DNA from: Eurosta solidaginis | Taxonomy: Eukaryota; Arthropoda; Insecta; Diptera; Tephritidae | Reading direction: 5' to 3' | NCBI RefSeq assembly: GCF_040869045.1 | Contig: NC_090319.1 | Coordinates: forward strand, 228,074,490-228,138,489 | Length of the DNA stretch: 64,000 nt | Part shown: positions 20,670-30,130 of the stretch, one piece after another | Position numbering within the stretch: the stretch's first letter is position 1 | Layout of the letters: each line of letters opens with the position of its first letter | The notes under the pieces: model-generated | Told to the model about the DNA's origin: nothing | Seen by the model: the letters and a program-made list of their open reading frames with translations, nothing else | Database searches by the model: none | Program-made: the position numbers and the translations under genes

Positions 20670-22671
20670 TTATAAGCATAGTATGTTAGTGGCAGCGATA
20701 CCATCTGTGTCCTCTTTCTTATTCATAGTTTTTTCCCTATTTTGCAAAATTCTTACGCTTTCTAATGTATATCGTGTTTTCTCTCTAGCTTCTTTGTCTA
20801 TTATTTTTGTGTTTGCGAAGTCAGCGATGTGTGTCATTGCGTGTTGTGATAGAGCTGTATTTTGTTTTTGTTTCCTGATATCAGCTTCATGTTCGGCTAG
20901 TCGTGTACCCAAAGCGCGCTTAGTTGTTCCTATATAGACTTTGTTGCATTTTTTCTTGTTATTTCCTTTGCATTATATTTTGTAAACCACATTGCTTTGT
21001 TGTTCTCTGTTTATAGGGGTTTTTTTTTGTAAAGCATCTTGATAATGTGTGATTTGATTTGTAAGCTAGTCTGATGTTCTCTTGTTGAATTACGTCTCGT
21101 GTTAAGTTTTCTGTTAGCCTGGGAATGTGAGTGACACTGTGATATTGTTTTGTTTCATTGTTTGTTGTTGTTGCTAGTGATTGGTTTTGTTGAATTTGAT
21201 TTAATTTTTGTTCCATGAGGTCAGATATAAGGTAGTCAGGGTAATTATTTCTTTTTAGCGTCATTTGTATTTTCTTTATGTTGCCGTCATGAAATTGCTG
21301 ATGGCTGATAGTCAAGATTTTGTGTATAAGGTTTTTGGCGGTGTTAATTTTATACTTTCTTGGTTGTATTGAAAAAAAGTTTATTAGGCGCCCAGACGCT
21401 GTTGGCTTAGAGTACCAGTCTAATATTAAGTTATTTTTTGTTTTATGTATACGGGCATATAGAAAACGTATACTATTGTTTTTTTCCATTTTCATAGTGA
21501 ATTGTAATCTGCTATGGTATTGGTTCAGTGTTTTAAGTATGATATTTGCATCATCTCTTTGGACAATGGCAAATATGTCGTCCACATACTTTACAAGAAA
21601 CTTAATGCCTTTTTGCTGCTTTTTGAGCTCCGAGTATGTGCTATTTAAAAGATCATCCATTATTATATCCGCGATCGTGGGGGAAAGGGGGTTACCCATC
21701 GGCATTCCAAAAGACTGACTGTATATATTATTGTTACATATGAAATAGTTGTTCTCCTTTAATCATAACTCTAAAATACTTTGAAATTTATTCCTCGGTA
21801 TGTTAGTATTGTTTTGAATCTTGTCCCATTTTTTCATAATTATCTTTATAGCTAGGTTCGTCGGTATGTTGGTAAAGATGGAGAGAATATCAAAGGATAC
21901 CAAAACATCTTCATGACTTATGATCATATCTTTCAATCTCTCTTTTAATTCAAATGCATTTTTTATGTTGTACTCCTCCGAAATAAAATTTTTTAAGATT
22001 TTTCCTACGTGTTTGGATAAATTGTAGCATGGGAAGTTAATAGAGGACGCTATAGGACGCAAGGGAAAATCGGGTTCATGTATTTTCGGTAGCCCGTACA
22101 GTCTTGGAGCGGTTGCCGCTGAGCTGGATAATTGTTGTTTCTCTCTTAGTGTTATATATTTTCCCTTATAAAGCTCATCAACAATATTGTTATTTTTCCT
22201 TTGTAATGTATTTGTTGGATCGACTCGAATAACTTTGCATGTGTTCTTGTCCCCTAGTACTTCGTCAATCTTTTGAGTGTAATCTGTCTTATATAAAACG
22301 ACTGTTTTGTTTATTTTGTCCGCATCAGTTACAATTATATCCTCTTCGTGTGACTTTAAAAAGGATTTAGTTTTGTTGTAGGCTTCTATAATAAATTTTT
22401 CGGCCGAATTGTGTTTTATGTGCCTCTTAAATTGTTGAATTTTGAAGCTTACTTTGTTTCTGGCTACTTCTTTGTCATTTTCGTTCTCAAGTCCTTGAAT
22501 TATTTGTTCAACCTCTGCTATCAAATGTATTGGTGAAAAGTTCTTTCGCGTTGTTGGTAGTGTAATTTTTAATTTGAGCTTTGAAAGTTTGTATTCATGT
22601 GGTTGTAATAGTTCCTCATTTTGTTGGGTGTTGTTGTTTTTGTAGTTGATGTGACGTTTATAGATCTTTCT
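20670..22671 (-). pseudogene. Penelope-like RT + GIY-YIG polyprotein, unit 3 (least broken)
   Basis: In unit 3 the TAA found in units 1 and 2 is CAA, and the extra T near the RT A-motif is absent. The N-terminal half therefore reads through from the beginning to 21763, including LYGLPKIHEPDFPLRPIAS and VSFDILSIFTNIP. A TGA at 21763-21765 then separates it from the second RT block (21705 to 20959), which has PMGNPLSP and YVDDI. The endonuclease is frameshifted as in the other units. Unit 3 is closest to the ancestral Penelope sequence. Confidence 0.88.
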
Positions 22672-22837
22672 TTAGTATAAGGGTATATGCATGTGTGTTT
22701 ATTGTTGAATTTTTCGGGCAGGCTTTCCGGCAATTATAATTTTAAAGTTGTTTCCGATCGGTTTGATTGTTATGAATATATTTTTTTAGTAAGCTTTTCC
22801 GATCTATTCTGGAGTAGTGCAAAAAAAACAATTTATT

Positions 22838-23515
22838 CCACCTTACAGTTCTGTATTTATCAACAATAAAAACACAAAAACAACAATAACATTAATTTGA
22901 AACTATCACAAATACACATATTTACATTTAACATTGATTCATACATTTTTAAATTTCACTTACATTTAAATTACGGCATTAAATTAAGGAAATGAAACAT
23001 AATTTACAGAAGTAAAAAATAAAAATGCAAAAAATAAAAATACAAGAAATAAAACGATACCATCAACTGTGGTACACTTGTCATACTAAAAGTAAAATCT
23101 TATAAACATAGTATGTTAGTGGCAGCGATACCATCTGTGTCCTCTTTCTTATTTATAGTTTTTTCCCTATTTTGAAAAATTCTTAGGCTTTCTAATGTAT
23201 ATCGTGTTTTCTCTCTAGCTTCTTTGTCTATTATTTTTGTGTTTGCGAAGTCAGCGATGTGTGTTATTGCGTATTGTGAGAGAGCTGTTGTTGTACAGAG
23301 AGATGTATTTTGGTTTTGTTTCCAGATATCAGCTTCATTTTCGGCTAATCGTGTACCCAAAGAGCGCTTAGTTGTTCCTATATAGACTTTGTTGCATTTT
23401 TCCTTGTTATTTCCTTTGCATTCTATTTGGCAAACCACATTGCTTTGTTGTTCTCTGTTTATAGGGGTTTTTGTTCTTGTAAAGCATCTTGATAATGTGT
23501 GGTTTGATTTATAAG
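22838..23515 (-). mobile_element. Partial Penelope copy, unit 3, interrupted by copia copy 4
   Basis: Equivalent of 6841-7518, with the GIY-YIG frame at 23513 down to 23100, ending at the copia 5' LTR at 23516. Its endonuclease differs from unit 2 only near the C-terminus. Confidence 0.84.
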
Positions 23516-24812
23516 TGTTGTGAATTAGCTTAGTGAATGACCCTTCTTCACATATTTAATGCAACCCTGAATATATCATTAAATGTCAAATAAAGAACAT
23601 GTCCTCACTTCCGTTTGAATTACAATTGTGCTTACACGCCTTTAATTTATCCATTGTGCAAATCGGTTTGTATCTTTAAAATCAACAGGTTATGGGCCTA
23701 TATGATAACGCGCATAAATTATAAATTATGTAATTCTCGAAGTCTAACAAAATCTTAGCGATCGGTCGCATAAAGTATTATTCCATAAATTTTTCACATC
23801 ATAATGGCGGCAAACCACAATAATTTATAGTTTGATAAGCTAAAAGGCCGTGAAAATTTTGATGTGTGGAAGCTCCATGCAAAATCATATCTGGTTATAA
23901 AAGGGTGCTGGGAAGTAGTAAAAACAGGACTACAAGCAAATCCTCCAGAAAAAGATAAGCAGGCAGATCAGCGGGCACTTGCAGAAATCACGCTAATGAT
24001 TGAGCCGATAAATTTTTCGCACATCGCGACAGCTACGACGGCCAAGGAAGCTTGGGATGCCTTAGTATCGGCGTATGAAGATTCCGGACTAACGCGTAAA
24101 GTTGAGTTGTTGAAACAACTCGTACAATGCAAGCTTTCAGACTTCTCCTCAATGCATGAGTACCTAAATACATTGGTCATGACGTCTATAAAAGTGAGAA
24201 CCGGTGGTTGGAATATTGATGACGAAGTTACCGCATCATTGATATTGGCAGGTTTACCAGATGAATTTCGAGCTTTGGTCTTAGCAATCGAAAATTCAAA
24301 ACAACAGCTTACGATCGATAATGTGAAAACACTATTATTGCAAGAGGCAAAATTTGATAAACCAAATGGTGATTGCGCTTTATATTCCAAAAGTAAATAT
24401 AAGCCTAAATTTGTCAAGTGCCACACTTGCAAAGAATTGGGACATTATGCTAAACAATGTCCAAATAAAAGAAAAAGGAACAACACTGGCCCAAAGACTG
24501 AGAAAATACTCTTTGCTTTCACACGACAGCCGCACAGCTGATTGGTACGTAGACTCTGGTGCAACAGCACATATGACGCAAAACAAACAATTGATTTCTA
24601 ATGAAAAGCCGACAATTGGCAAAAATATTATTGTAGCGAATAATAAAATAATTCCAGTGGTATCAAGCGGTACAGCAAAATTGTGTTTGTCCACAGGACA
24701 TGATGCAGTGCTCAACGTCGATTACGTACCCGAATAGTGTGTAAATTTACTTTCCGTGCGTGAAATGACTAAAAACGGCAACAAAAATTTAAATAAAATC
24801 AAAAACACCTGT
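23516..24812 (+). mobile_element. Copia-like retrotransposon, copy 4 (truncated)
   Basis: 5' LTR 23516-23687, primer site GGTTATGGGCC at 23688, gag 23804-24541 with the same TAG at codon 9 (23828-23830) as unit 3, protease DSGATAHM, and the TAG at 24735-24737. At 24812 the sequence leaves copia just after CACCTGTA. It joins the AT-rich fragment at TGCATAAA, corresponding to a deletion of about 3.3 kb (unit 1 positions 825 to 4141) with a TA overlap at the junction. Confidence 0.92.
23804..24541 (+). pseudogene. gag: Copia gag, copy 4 (nonsense at codon 9)
   Basis: Open from 23831 to 24541 with the capsid domain and zinc knuckle. It carries the TAG shared with copy 3. It also has the Trp variant (GGTTGGAAT) and the downstream AATAATAAAATA variant shared with copy 1, so its two ends have different nearest relatives in the array. 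Confidence 0.88.
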
Positions 24813-25515
24813 ATGCATAAAATATTTTTATTTTTTTTTTAATATTTTTTTTTTTTGTTATTTTCAGTTTTAAAATATTAATAATCAAAAATTCTCATTT
24901 TTAAGTCATTCAAAAATTTTCATGTAAAAATAAAACTCAATTCAAAAATTATTTAAAAATTAAAGTATAAAGTACAAAGTATAATATTTTGTTATAATAG
25001 TTAACACTATTTACTCCCCTTCCAAGAAAATTTAAAACAAATAAATAATTAATTAATATTAAATGTAACCTTTTTTTCTTTTTTGTTGTTTAATGTATTT
25101 GTATTTAAATTAGTGTTAATAAGTATGTTTGCCGGTTTAAGTAAATCAATTGAAAAATGTTTAATAGTATTTTTGTATTGAATTGTAAATGTTTTATGTT
25201 TCTTAGAGATAACTTTAAAAGGTCCTTCATAAAGGTATTCTCAATTAGATTTATGAAGAACTTTAACAAAAACATAAATTTTCTAATTCTTTAGGAACTA
25301 AAAAGTTTTCTTTGTTATGATGAAAAACTTTAGAACGAACAAGCGAAAAATATTATCTTAATTTGTGAAGAGCGTCGGAAAAATCATTGTTCCTTATTAC
25401 TATTTCAAACAATTAATTCACCAGGTATTATAAGTGTGTGGCCATAAACAAGTTCAGCAGATGAACATTTTAAATCTTCTTTAATAGATGTTCGTAAACC
25501 AAGAAGAATGAATTG

Positions 25516-25718
25516 TCAGGACTTACCGAAAGGATATATTTTCCAAATAAATAAAACATAAAAATGTTTAGTTTTGATACCGTTTCATTTACGGACAACC
25601 GCACGTTTCAAGTATATGTTACAGACTGTTGTATTACATAGAAAAGGATTTCATATTTCAACCGACGATTGAGTATCTTCTTCTCCGCATTGCCGGTCTG
25701 AGGGCGATGCCAGATCGG
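25516..25718. other. 203-bp insertion in the CsRn1-like integrase
   Basis: Removing 25516-25718 restores continuity between the HWSDILSFCQ and FILLGLRTS segments of integrase. TTG stands on both sides (25513-25515 and 25719-25721), consistent with a 3-bp duplication. I do not recognise the inserted sequence; it has no clear terminal inverted repeats. Confidence 0.6.
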
Positions 25719-26134
25719 TTGACAGAATGATAAAATGTCAGACCAATGAACCGAGGCGTTTGATGCTATAACTGCTGCTTTTAAAGATCGATGAATCATA
25801 CCATTTGCTTGGGGATGATAAGAAGATGTATACATTTTATGAGAACCTAAAAGTTAGTTATTTCCGTAAAAAATTTTGAAGTGAATTGTGAACCTTGATC
25901 TACTGTAATATTCAATGGTATACCAAATCGTGGTATATAATTTTGAATAAAAGTTTTTACTATAGTATTTGTTGAAATGTCTTTAAGTGGATAAGCTTCA
26001 GGCCAACGTGAAAATCTGTCAATAATTGTTAAAATATAACAATTTTCATTTGAAATTGGAAGAGGTCCAACAATATCCATATGAATATGTTCAAAACGAC
26101 CTGATGGTATTTGAATTTTTTAATAGGAGATTTA

Positions 26135-26725
26135 CAGCTGAATTCCGTAAGCCGTCTCTAGTCGCTATTAGAGACTATTTGGTGTGAAAATCATTTTTGA
26201 GACAATTTGCCATTCTGTAAACTGTCTCGCGTTTCCAGCCTCACAAAAGCAATCACTAATTTGTGAGCTGGGCCGGGGCAGATCACAAACATGAAAATTT
26301 CAGAAAAAGTATGAAAATTATTTGCGAAAAACGCTTTAAATATGTTGTTTTATTCCCCAAAGTAAAACAAGCATAGAAAAATAAAAAAAAAAAAACAGAA
26401 AATACTTAAAAACCCGTTGAACTCTATGTGGCACCGCTGAAATTCAAACCTACACACTTTGGGATTTTCTATACAAAACTGTGAACGGCGTCTTCGCAAG
26501 CTCAGCCACAATACCACCCAAAGTTATGTTGACAAAATGCAATGCTATATTATTTCTTAAATGTATGAGTAAATTGTCTTTTTGGTGAATTTCGTTGATA
26601 TAGTGAATTGTTTTGTGACTTTCGTTTACTGAATACCGAAATCATCTCAAGTCACAAAACTTGCCTCTAAAAGAAAATGACAAATTTAGAGACTTGAGAT
26701 GAGACTGAATTAAAGAATTCAGCCG
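26135..26725. mobile_element. Harbinger-like MITE in integrase, TTA target duplication
   Basis: The 591-bp insert begins CAGCTGAATTC and ends GAATTCAGCCG, an 11-bp terminal inverted repeat with one mismatch. Exact TTA copies flank it (26132-26134 and 26726-26728). Removing insert plus one TTA restores the integrase frame at RHS-KSPIKK. A 3-bp TWA duplication is characteristic of PIF/Harbinger, so I classify it there. It holds no ORF of note and contains the internal inverted motif TCTCTAGTC/GAGACTTGAGA. Confidence 0.82.
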
Positions 26726-27076
26726 TTAGAATGTCTTGAAATTTTGGATTTTTGACAATTGATGCAAGATGAAGTCCAATCATTAATTTCTTTACACATG
26801 TTAGGCCAATAATATTTATTTTGAATTAATTTTCTAGTGGTTCTTATACTTGGATGAGATAGTGAGTGAATTTTGTCAAATATAATTCTTCTCTTAGAAT
26901 GTGGAACATAAGGTCTAAAAGGTTGTAAAGAAACATCACACCATATATTTAAATAATATGAATTTCTTTTCATTTGTTTTTAAAATTTTGATCTGAAATG
27001 GTTTTTTGTAAAAATGTATTAGTTTGTTGTTCTTTTCATAAAGTTTCTAAATTTATATCTTTAGTTAAAATTGCAT

Positions 27077-28369
27077 TTACTTCTGCAAACCGGAAAGTGT
27101 ATCGGCAACTATGTTTTCTTTTCCACATATATATCGTATATCATTTGTAAATTGAGCAATATATTCAAGATGACGTAGTTGACGAGGAGATATATCCGCT
27201 TTAGAATTTAGAACATGAGTTGAAGGTTTATGATCAGTATAAATTGTAAAATTTCTACCATCAAGAAAATGTTTAATTGAATTATAAATTGCCAAAAGTT
27301 CACGATCAAATGTTGAATATTTAGTTTCTGTTGGAGTTGATTTTCTTGAAAAATAAGCTAAAGGTTCTAGTATACTTTTGCTAGTTTGTTGAAGAACTGC
27401 TCCAATAGCAACATTTGATGCAATGATAAAGTACCTACCATTTTTGTCGAAATGTGTAAGTAAAGTATTTTTAGCAAAAAGTTTTTTAACATTTTCGAAA
27501 GCTGTTGTGGTTTCTTTGTCCAATTTAATTGTTTTTGTTTGTTTTTAATTGCATGTGTTAACATTTCATGCAGAGGACTAAGTTCTGTTGCTAACATTTT
27601 AATATATCTGTGATAGTAATTCAACATACCTAAAAATTTTTGTAACTTATTTATAGAATTTGGGTTTTCAAAATTTGTTATGATTTAAATTCGATCATAA
27701 GATGGGGTAATGCCTTCGCCTGAAATTTCGTAACTTAAGAAATTTAAAATATTTAAACCGAGAGTACATTTTGAAGGTTTGATAATTAAATTATATTCTT
27801 CAAATCTTGTGATAACTAATTTTAAATGATTTATATGTTGATTTTCATTATTGCTGGCAATAAGAATGTAATAAATGTATGTAAATACAAAATCTAAATC
27901 CGAAAATACTTCATTAATAAAGCGTTGGAAAGTTTGAGCACTGTTTCGTAAACCGAAAGGCATTCTTACGAATACAAACATTCCAAAAGTGGTAGTTATT
28001 GCAGTTGTATGAATGTCTTCGTCTGCCATTGGAATTTGGTGGTAAGCAAGATCAGTTTGGAGAAAAAAATTGTTTGTTTTTTAAATCAATTGTTAAATCG
28101 TGGATATGTGGTAAAGGATACCGATCTGGTGTAGTAATAAAATTTAGTCTTCCATAGTCTCCGCAAGGTCTCCAATCATTTGGTTCTTTTTTAGAAACGA
28201 GATGAAGTGGAGATGCAATAGGAGAATTTGACGGTCTACATATAGCTGTTTTAACTAGGAATTCAAATTCAGCTTTAGCAATTTTTAATTCAATTGGATC
28301 AAGTCTTCTTGGTTTCGAAAATGGTAAAATACCTTTTGTTTCTATCCTATGAACCGTATGGTGTTTCAC
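27077..28369 (-). pseudogene. pol: CsRn1-like RT and RNase H (inactive)
   Basis: RT starts near 28369 with ILPFSKPRRLDPIELK, WRPCGDYGRLNFITTPDRYP and FGMFVFVRMPFGLRNSAQTF. The active-site box reads YIYYILIAS near 27880 where F/YxDD is expected, so both catalytic Asp are lost. RNase H follows with FSRKSTPTETKYSTFDREL and YTDHKP; its first Asp is also missing (IIAS in place of TDAS). Several frameshifts (near 28050, 27650 and 27500) separate the parts. Confidence 0.85.
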
Positions 28370-28435
28370 TCCATTAGTGTAATTTGGTTCACAGGTAATA
28401 GAAGGAAATTCATTAAGTAGATTTTTAAATTTATC

Positions 28436-28830
28436 TTAATTAATTGGAATTTTAAGTGAAAAGATATCAGAAAATCCAGAAGATCCAGCAACTTTAATTT
28501 TTGTAGTAGAATCCATTATTTCTTTATTTTTTATATTGACAATAATACCGAATTTTTCTAAAAAGTTTGCTCCTAAAATGGGTGTATCAATGTTTGCAAT
28601 AATGAATGGAAATTCAAAGTCTCTTCTTAAACCTAAATCAATTTTAAGTAGTTTTGTACCGAAAGTTTCAATTGAAGAACCGTTTGCTGCATTCAAAGTA
28701 AGATCCGAATTTCTTTTATAAATTTTAAATTTAGAAAAGGAATAACTGATACAACTGCGCCGGTATCGATAAGAAAATTAAGTTTATTGAATTTATCAAA
28801 TATGAATAGGCGACGAGTAGGTTTAATAAT
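28436..28830 (-). pseudogene. pol: CsRn1-like aspartic protease
   Basis: Reading from 28830, the segment LFIFDKFNKLNFLIDTGAVV contains the DTG active site (near 28770), followed by VIP. A frame change near 28720 leads into LNAANGSSIETFG and ILGANFLEKFGI, the second conserved protease strand (normally ILGxDFL). The Asp-Thr-Gly triad is intact. Confidence 0.8.
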
Positions 28831-28865
28831 AGTTCCATTATCCGTCACCGTCATAATGGATTTTT

Positions 28866-29494
28866 TCAGTTTAAATTTTGTGCGGAATTTGAATTATGAT
28901 TTTGATTAAAATGGCATGGGGGTATACATTTAAGAGCGCCATTATTAAATTTTTGTGATACCAACAAATATTTGTGAATTAAAATTTCAATTTTTAAAAA
29001 AATTTCTGGATCTTGAAAAATTTCGAGAACAGCTATGTAATTGATTAATATCATTAGACACTTCTTTTTAAATTTTGATAAATAGTCGTAGTTAATTCAG
29101 TTAAATTTTTAACGCATTGTTCTAAAATATTATTATTTATACTCGAAACTACAGGAGAATTGAAAGAATGAGCTTTGTTGATTAAATCAAAAAGTTTGTC
29201 ATCCAAAATAAATACTTCATCTTTATTTTGATTGTTACTAGAAGTTAAATGGATTTGTATTTCTTGTGGTAATTTACAAATCCATAATTTGAAAAGCAAT
29301 TCTTGACTTACAATGGAGTCAGTATCAATAAGAGATTTCATAAATCTGAATAATTCAGATGGGGAACAATCACTAAGTTCAGTTTTTGAAAATAATAGTC
29401 CTAGTCGTTTTTCTTCACTAAGAGAAAATCTTTCGCATAATTTTTTTTTTGATTGTATCATTTTTATTGAAAAGAGGAGGAGGGTTAATAACAT
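28866..29494 (-). pseudogene. gag: CsRn1-like gag with CHCC motif
   Basis: 29494-29054 encodes a gag region with ERFSLSEEKRL, CSPSELFRFMKSL and LWICKLPQEIQIHL, the pattern seen in many Ty3/gypsy gag proteins. Further on, CWYH in one frame and NNGALKCIPPCHF in the next form the unusual Cys-His-Cys-Cys motif characteristic of CsRn1-type gag, split by a frameshift near 28955. There are no classic CCHC knuckles. Confidence 0.75.
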
Positions 29495-29560
29495 CTAAAA
29501 TTTTAGATATAGTATCTCGTTGAAGAGTAAGAGTAATCACTCTCGGATGCGTGTATGCTG

Positions 29561-30130
29561 AACGGCAGGTATCTATAAATTAATTGCAATTAAATTTTTC
29601 ACTATCCCGTTATGTCACATTCCAATGGGAATGTCGGCATTGCCAGCCCACTACCGATATGTCACTCTTTTAAAATGCGTTGCCATATCGGCAGTGGTGC
29701 CATTACACCACCCCCTTAGGGAAAAGATTTTTGTAGGGTGATCAGTCCTACAAAAATCCTTTTACCCTGCAGTGATGTAAATTGATTTGGAGGAACGAGA
29801 TTTCTTTAATTACTTAATTCCTTCCCCCTTTAACTCGTTCATCCATATCAATTTTGTATTAAATTTTAATTTTCTACTCTAGCTGTTTATTATAACTTAT
29901 TGTTGTCGCGTAATTAATAATTACTAATCATATTACTAATTATATTACTCATTATGTTACTAGTTATATTAATAATTATATTAGCGTAGGTATTAAATTT
30001 TCATTACACATAATTTAAATGTACATAGCTGTTTTTCATGGTTTGAAAAAGAACATTTTAATATTTATAAAATCTTAAATCTGATTAAATATAATTCAGA
30101 ATTCATTTAATAATTTCTTTAAGTAATTTT
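29561..30130. other. Non-coding stretch with a long hairpin
   Basis: No ORF is recognised. 29718-29768 forms a stem of about 20 bp (AGGGAAAAGATTTTTGTAGG against CCTACAAAAATCC TTTTACCCT) with a 9-base loop. Upstream, 29645-29700 contains an imperfect inverted repeat around CCGATATG/CATATCGG. 29880-30000 is AT-rich with ATTACTAAT-type short repeats. It should contain the 5' end of the CsRn1-like element, but I cannot place an LTR. Confidence 0.6.

Larger units (their letters stand above)
1..25056. repeat. Tandem array of an ~8.0-kb composite unit (copia inside Penelope)
   Basis: The same sequence recurs with a period of 7990-8000 bp: the gag stop codon falls at 553, 8543, 16543 and 24541. Taking the copia 5' LTR as unit start, unit 1 is 1-7518 (left end outside the window), unit 2 is 7519-15517, unit 3 is 15518-23515, and unit 4 starts at 23516 and is truncated. 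Units differ by scattered single-base changes and small indels and look about 99% identical by eye. Each unit reads: copia 5' LTR, internal region, 3' LTR, Penelope remnant, inverted Penelope arm, a 245-bp AT-rich fragment, a Penelope-like RT/GIY-YIG element on the minus strand, and a second partial Penelope copy into which the next copia is inserted. Either this is a true macrosatellite-like amplification or the assembly has misplaced the copy number. Confidence 0.95.
25057..26973 (-). pseudogene. pol: CsRn1-like integrase (interrupted)
   Basis: Read from 26973. HHCC zinc finger: IHSLSHPSIRTTRKLIQ then CINCQK (26973-26726). The DDE core follows: MDIVGPLPISNENC with the first Asp, then VDQGSQFTSKFF with the second (26080-25847). 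Next is a YHPQANGMIHR segment (normally NG..ERF), where the usual catalytic Glu is not seen. After the 203-bp insertion the frame-shifted tail encodes LLGLRTSIKEDLKCSSAELV and a C-terminal domain ending in KKKKVTFN near 25057. The MITE lies between the zinc finger and the core. Confidence 0.82.
24812..29560 (-). mobile_element. CsRn1-like Ty3/gypsy retrotransposon (decayed)
   Basis: Minus-strand order: gag with a CHCC-type motif, aspartic protease, RT, RNase H, integrase. I assign it to the CsRn1/Kabuki-like group of Ty3/gypsy from the gag motif (Cys-x2-His then a Cys before IPPCHF) and from RT and protease sequences typical of that group (SPLHLVSKKEPNDWRPCGDY). It has many frameshifts and stops, a 203-bp insertion and a 591-bp MITE. 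The left end (24812-25056) is probably the 3' LTR region; I could not define the 5' LTR on the right. Confidence 0.8.
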
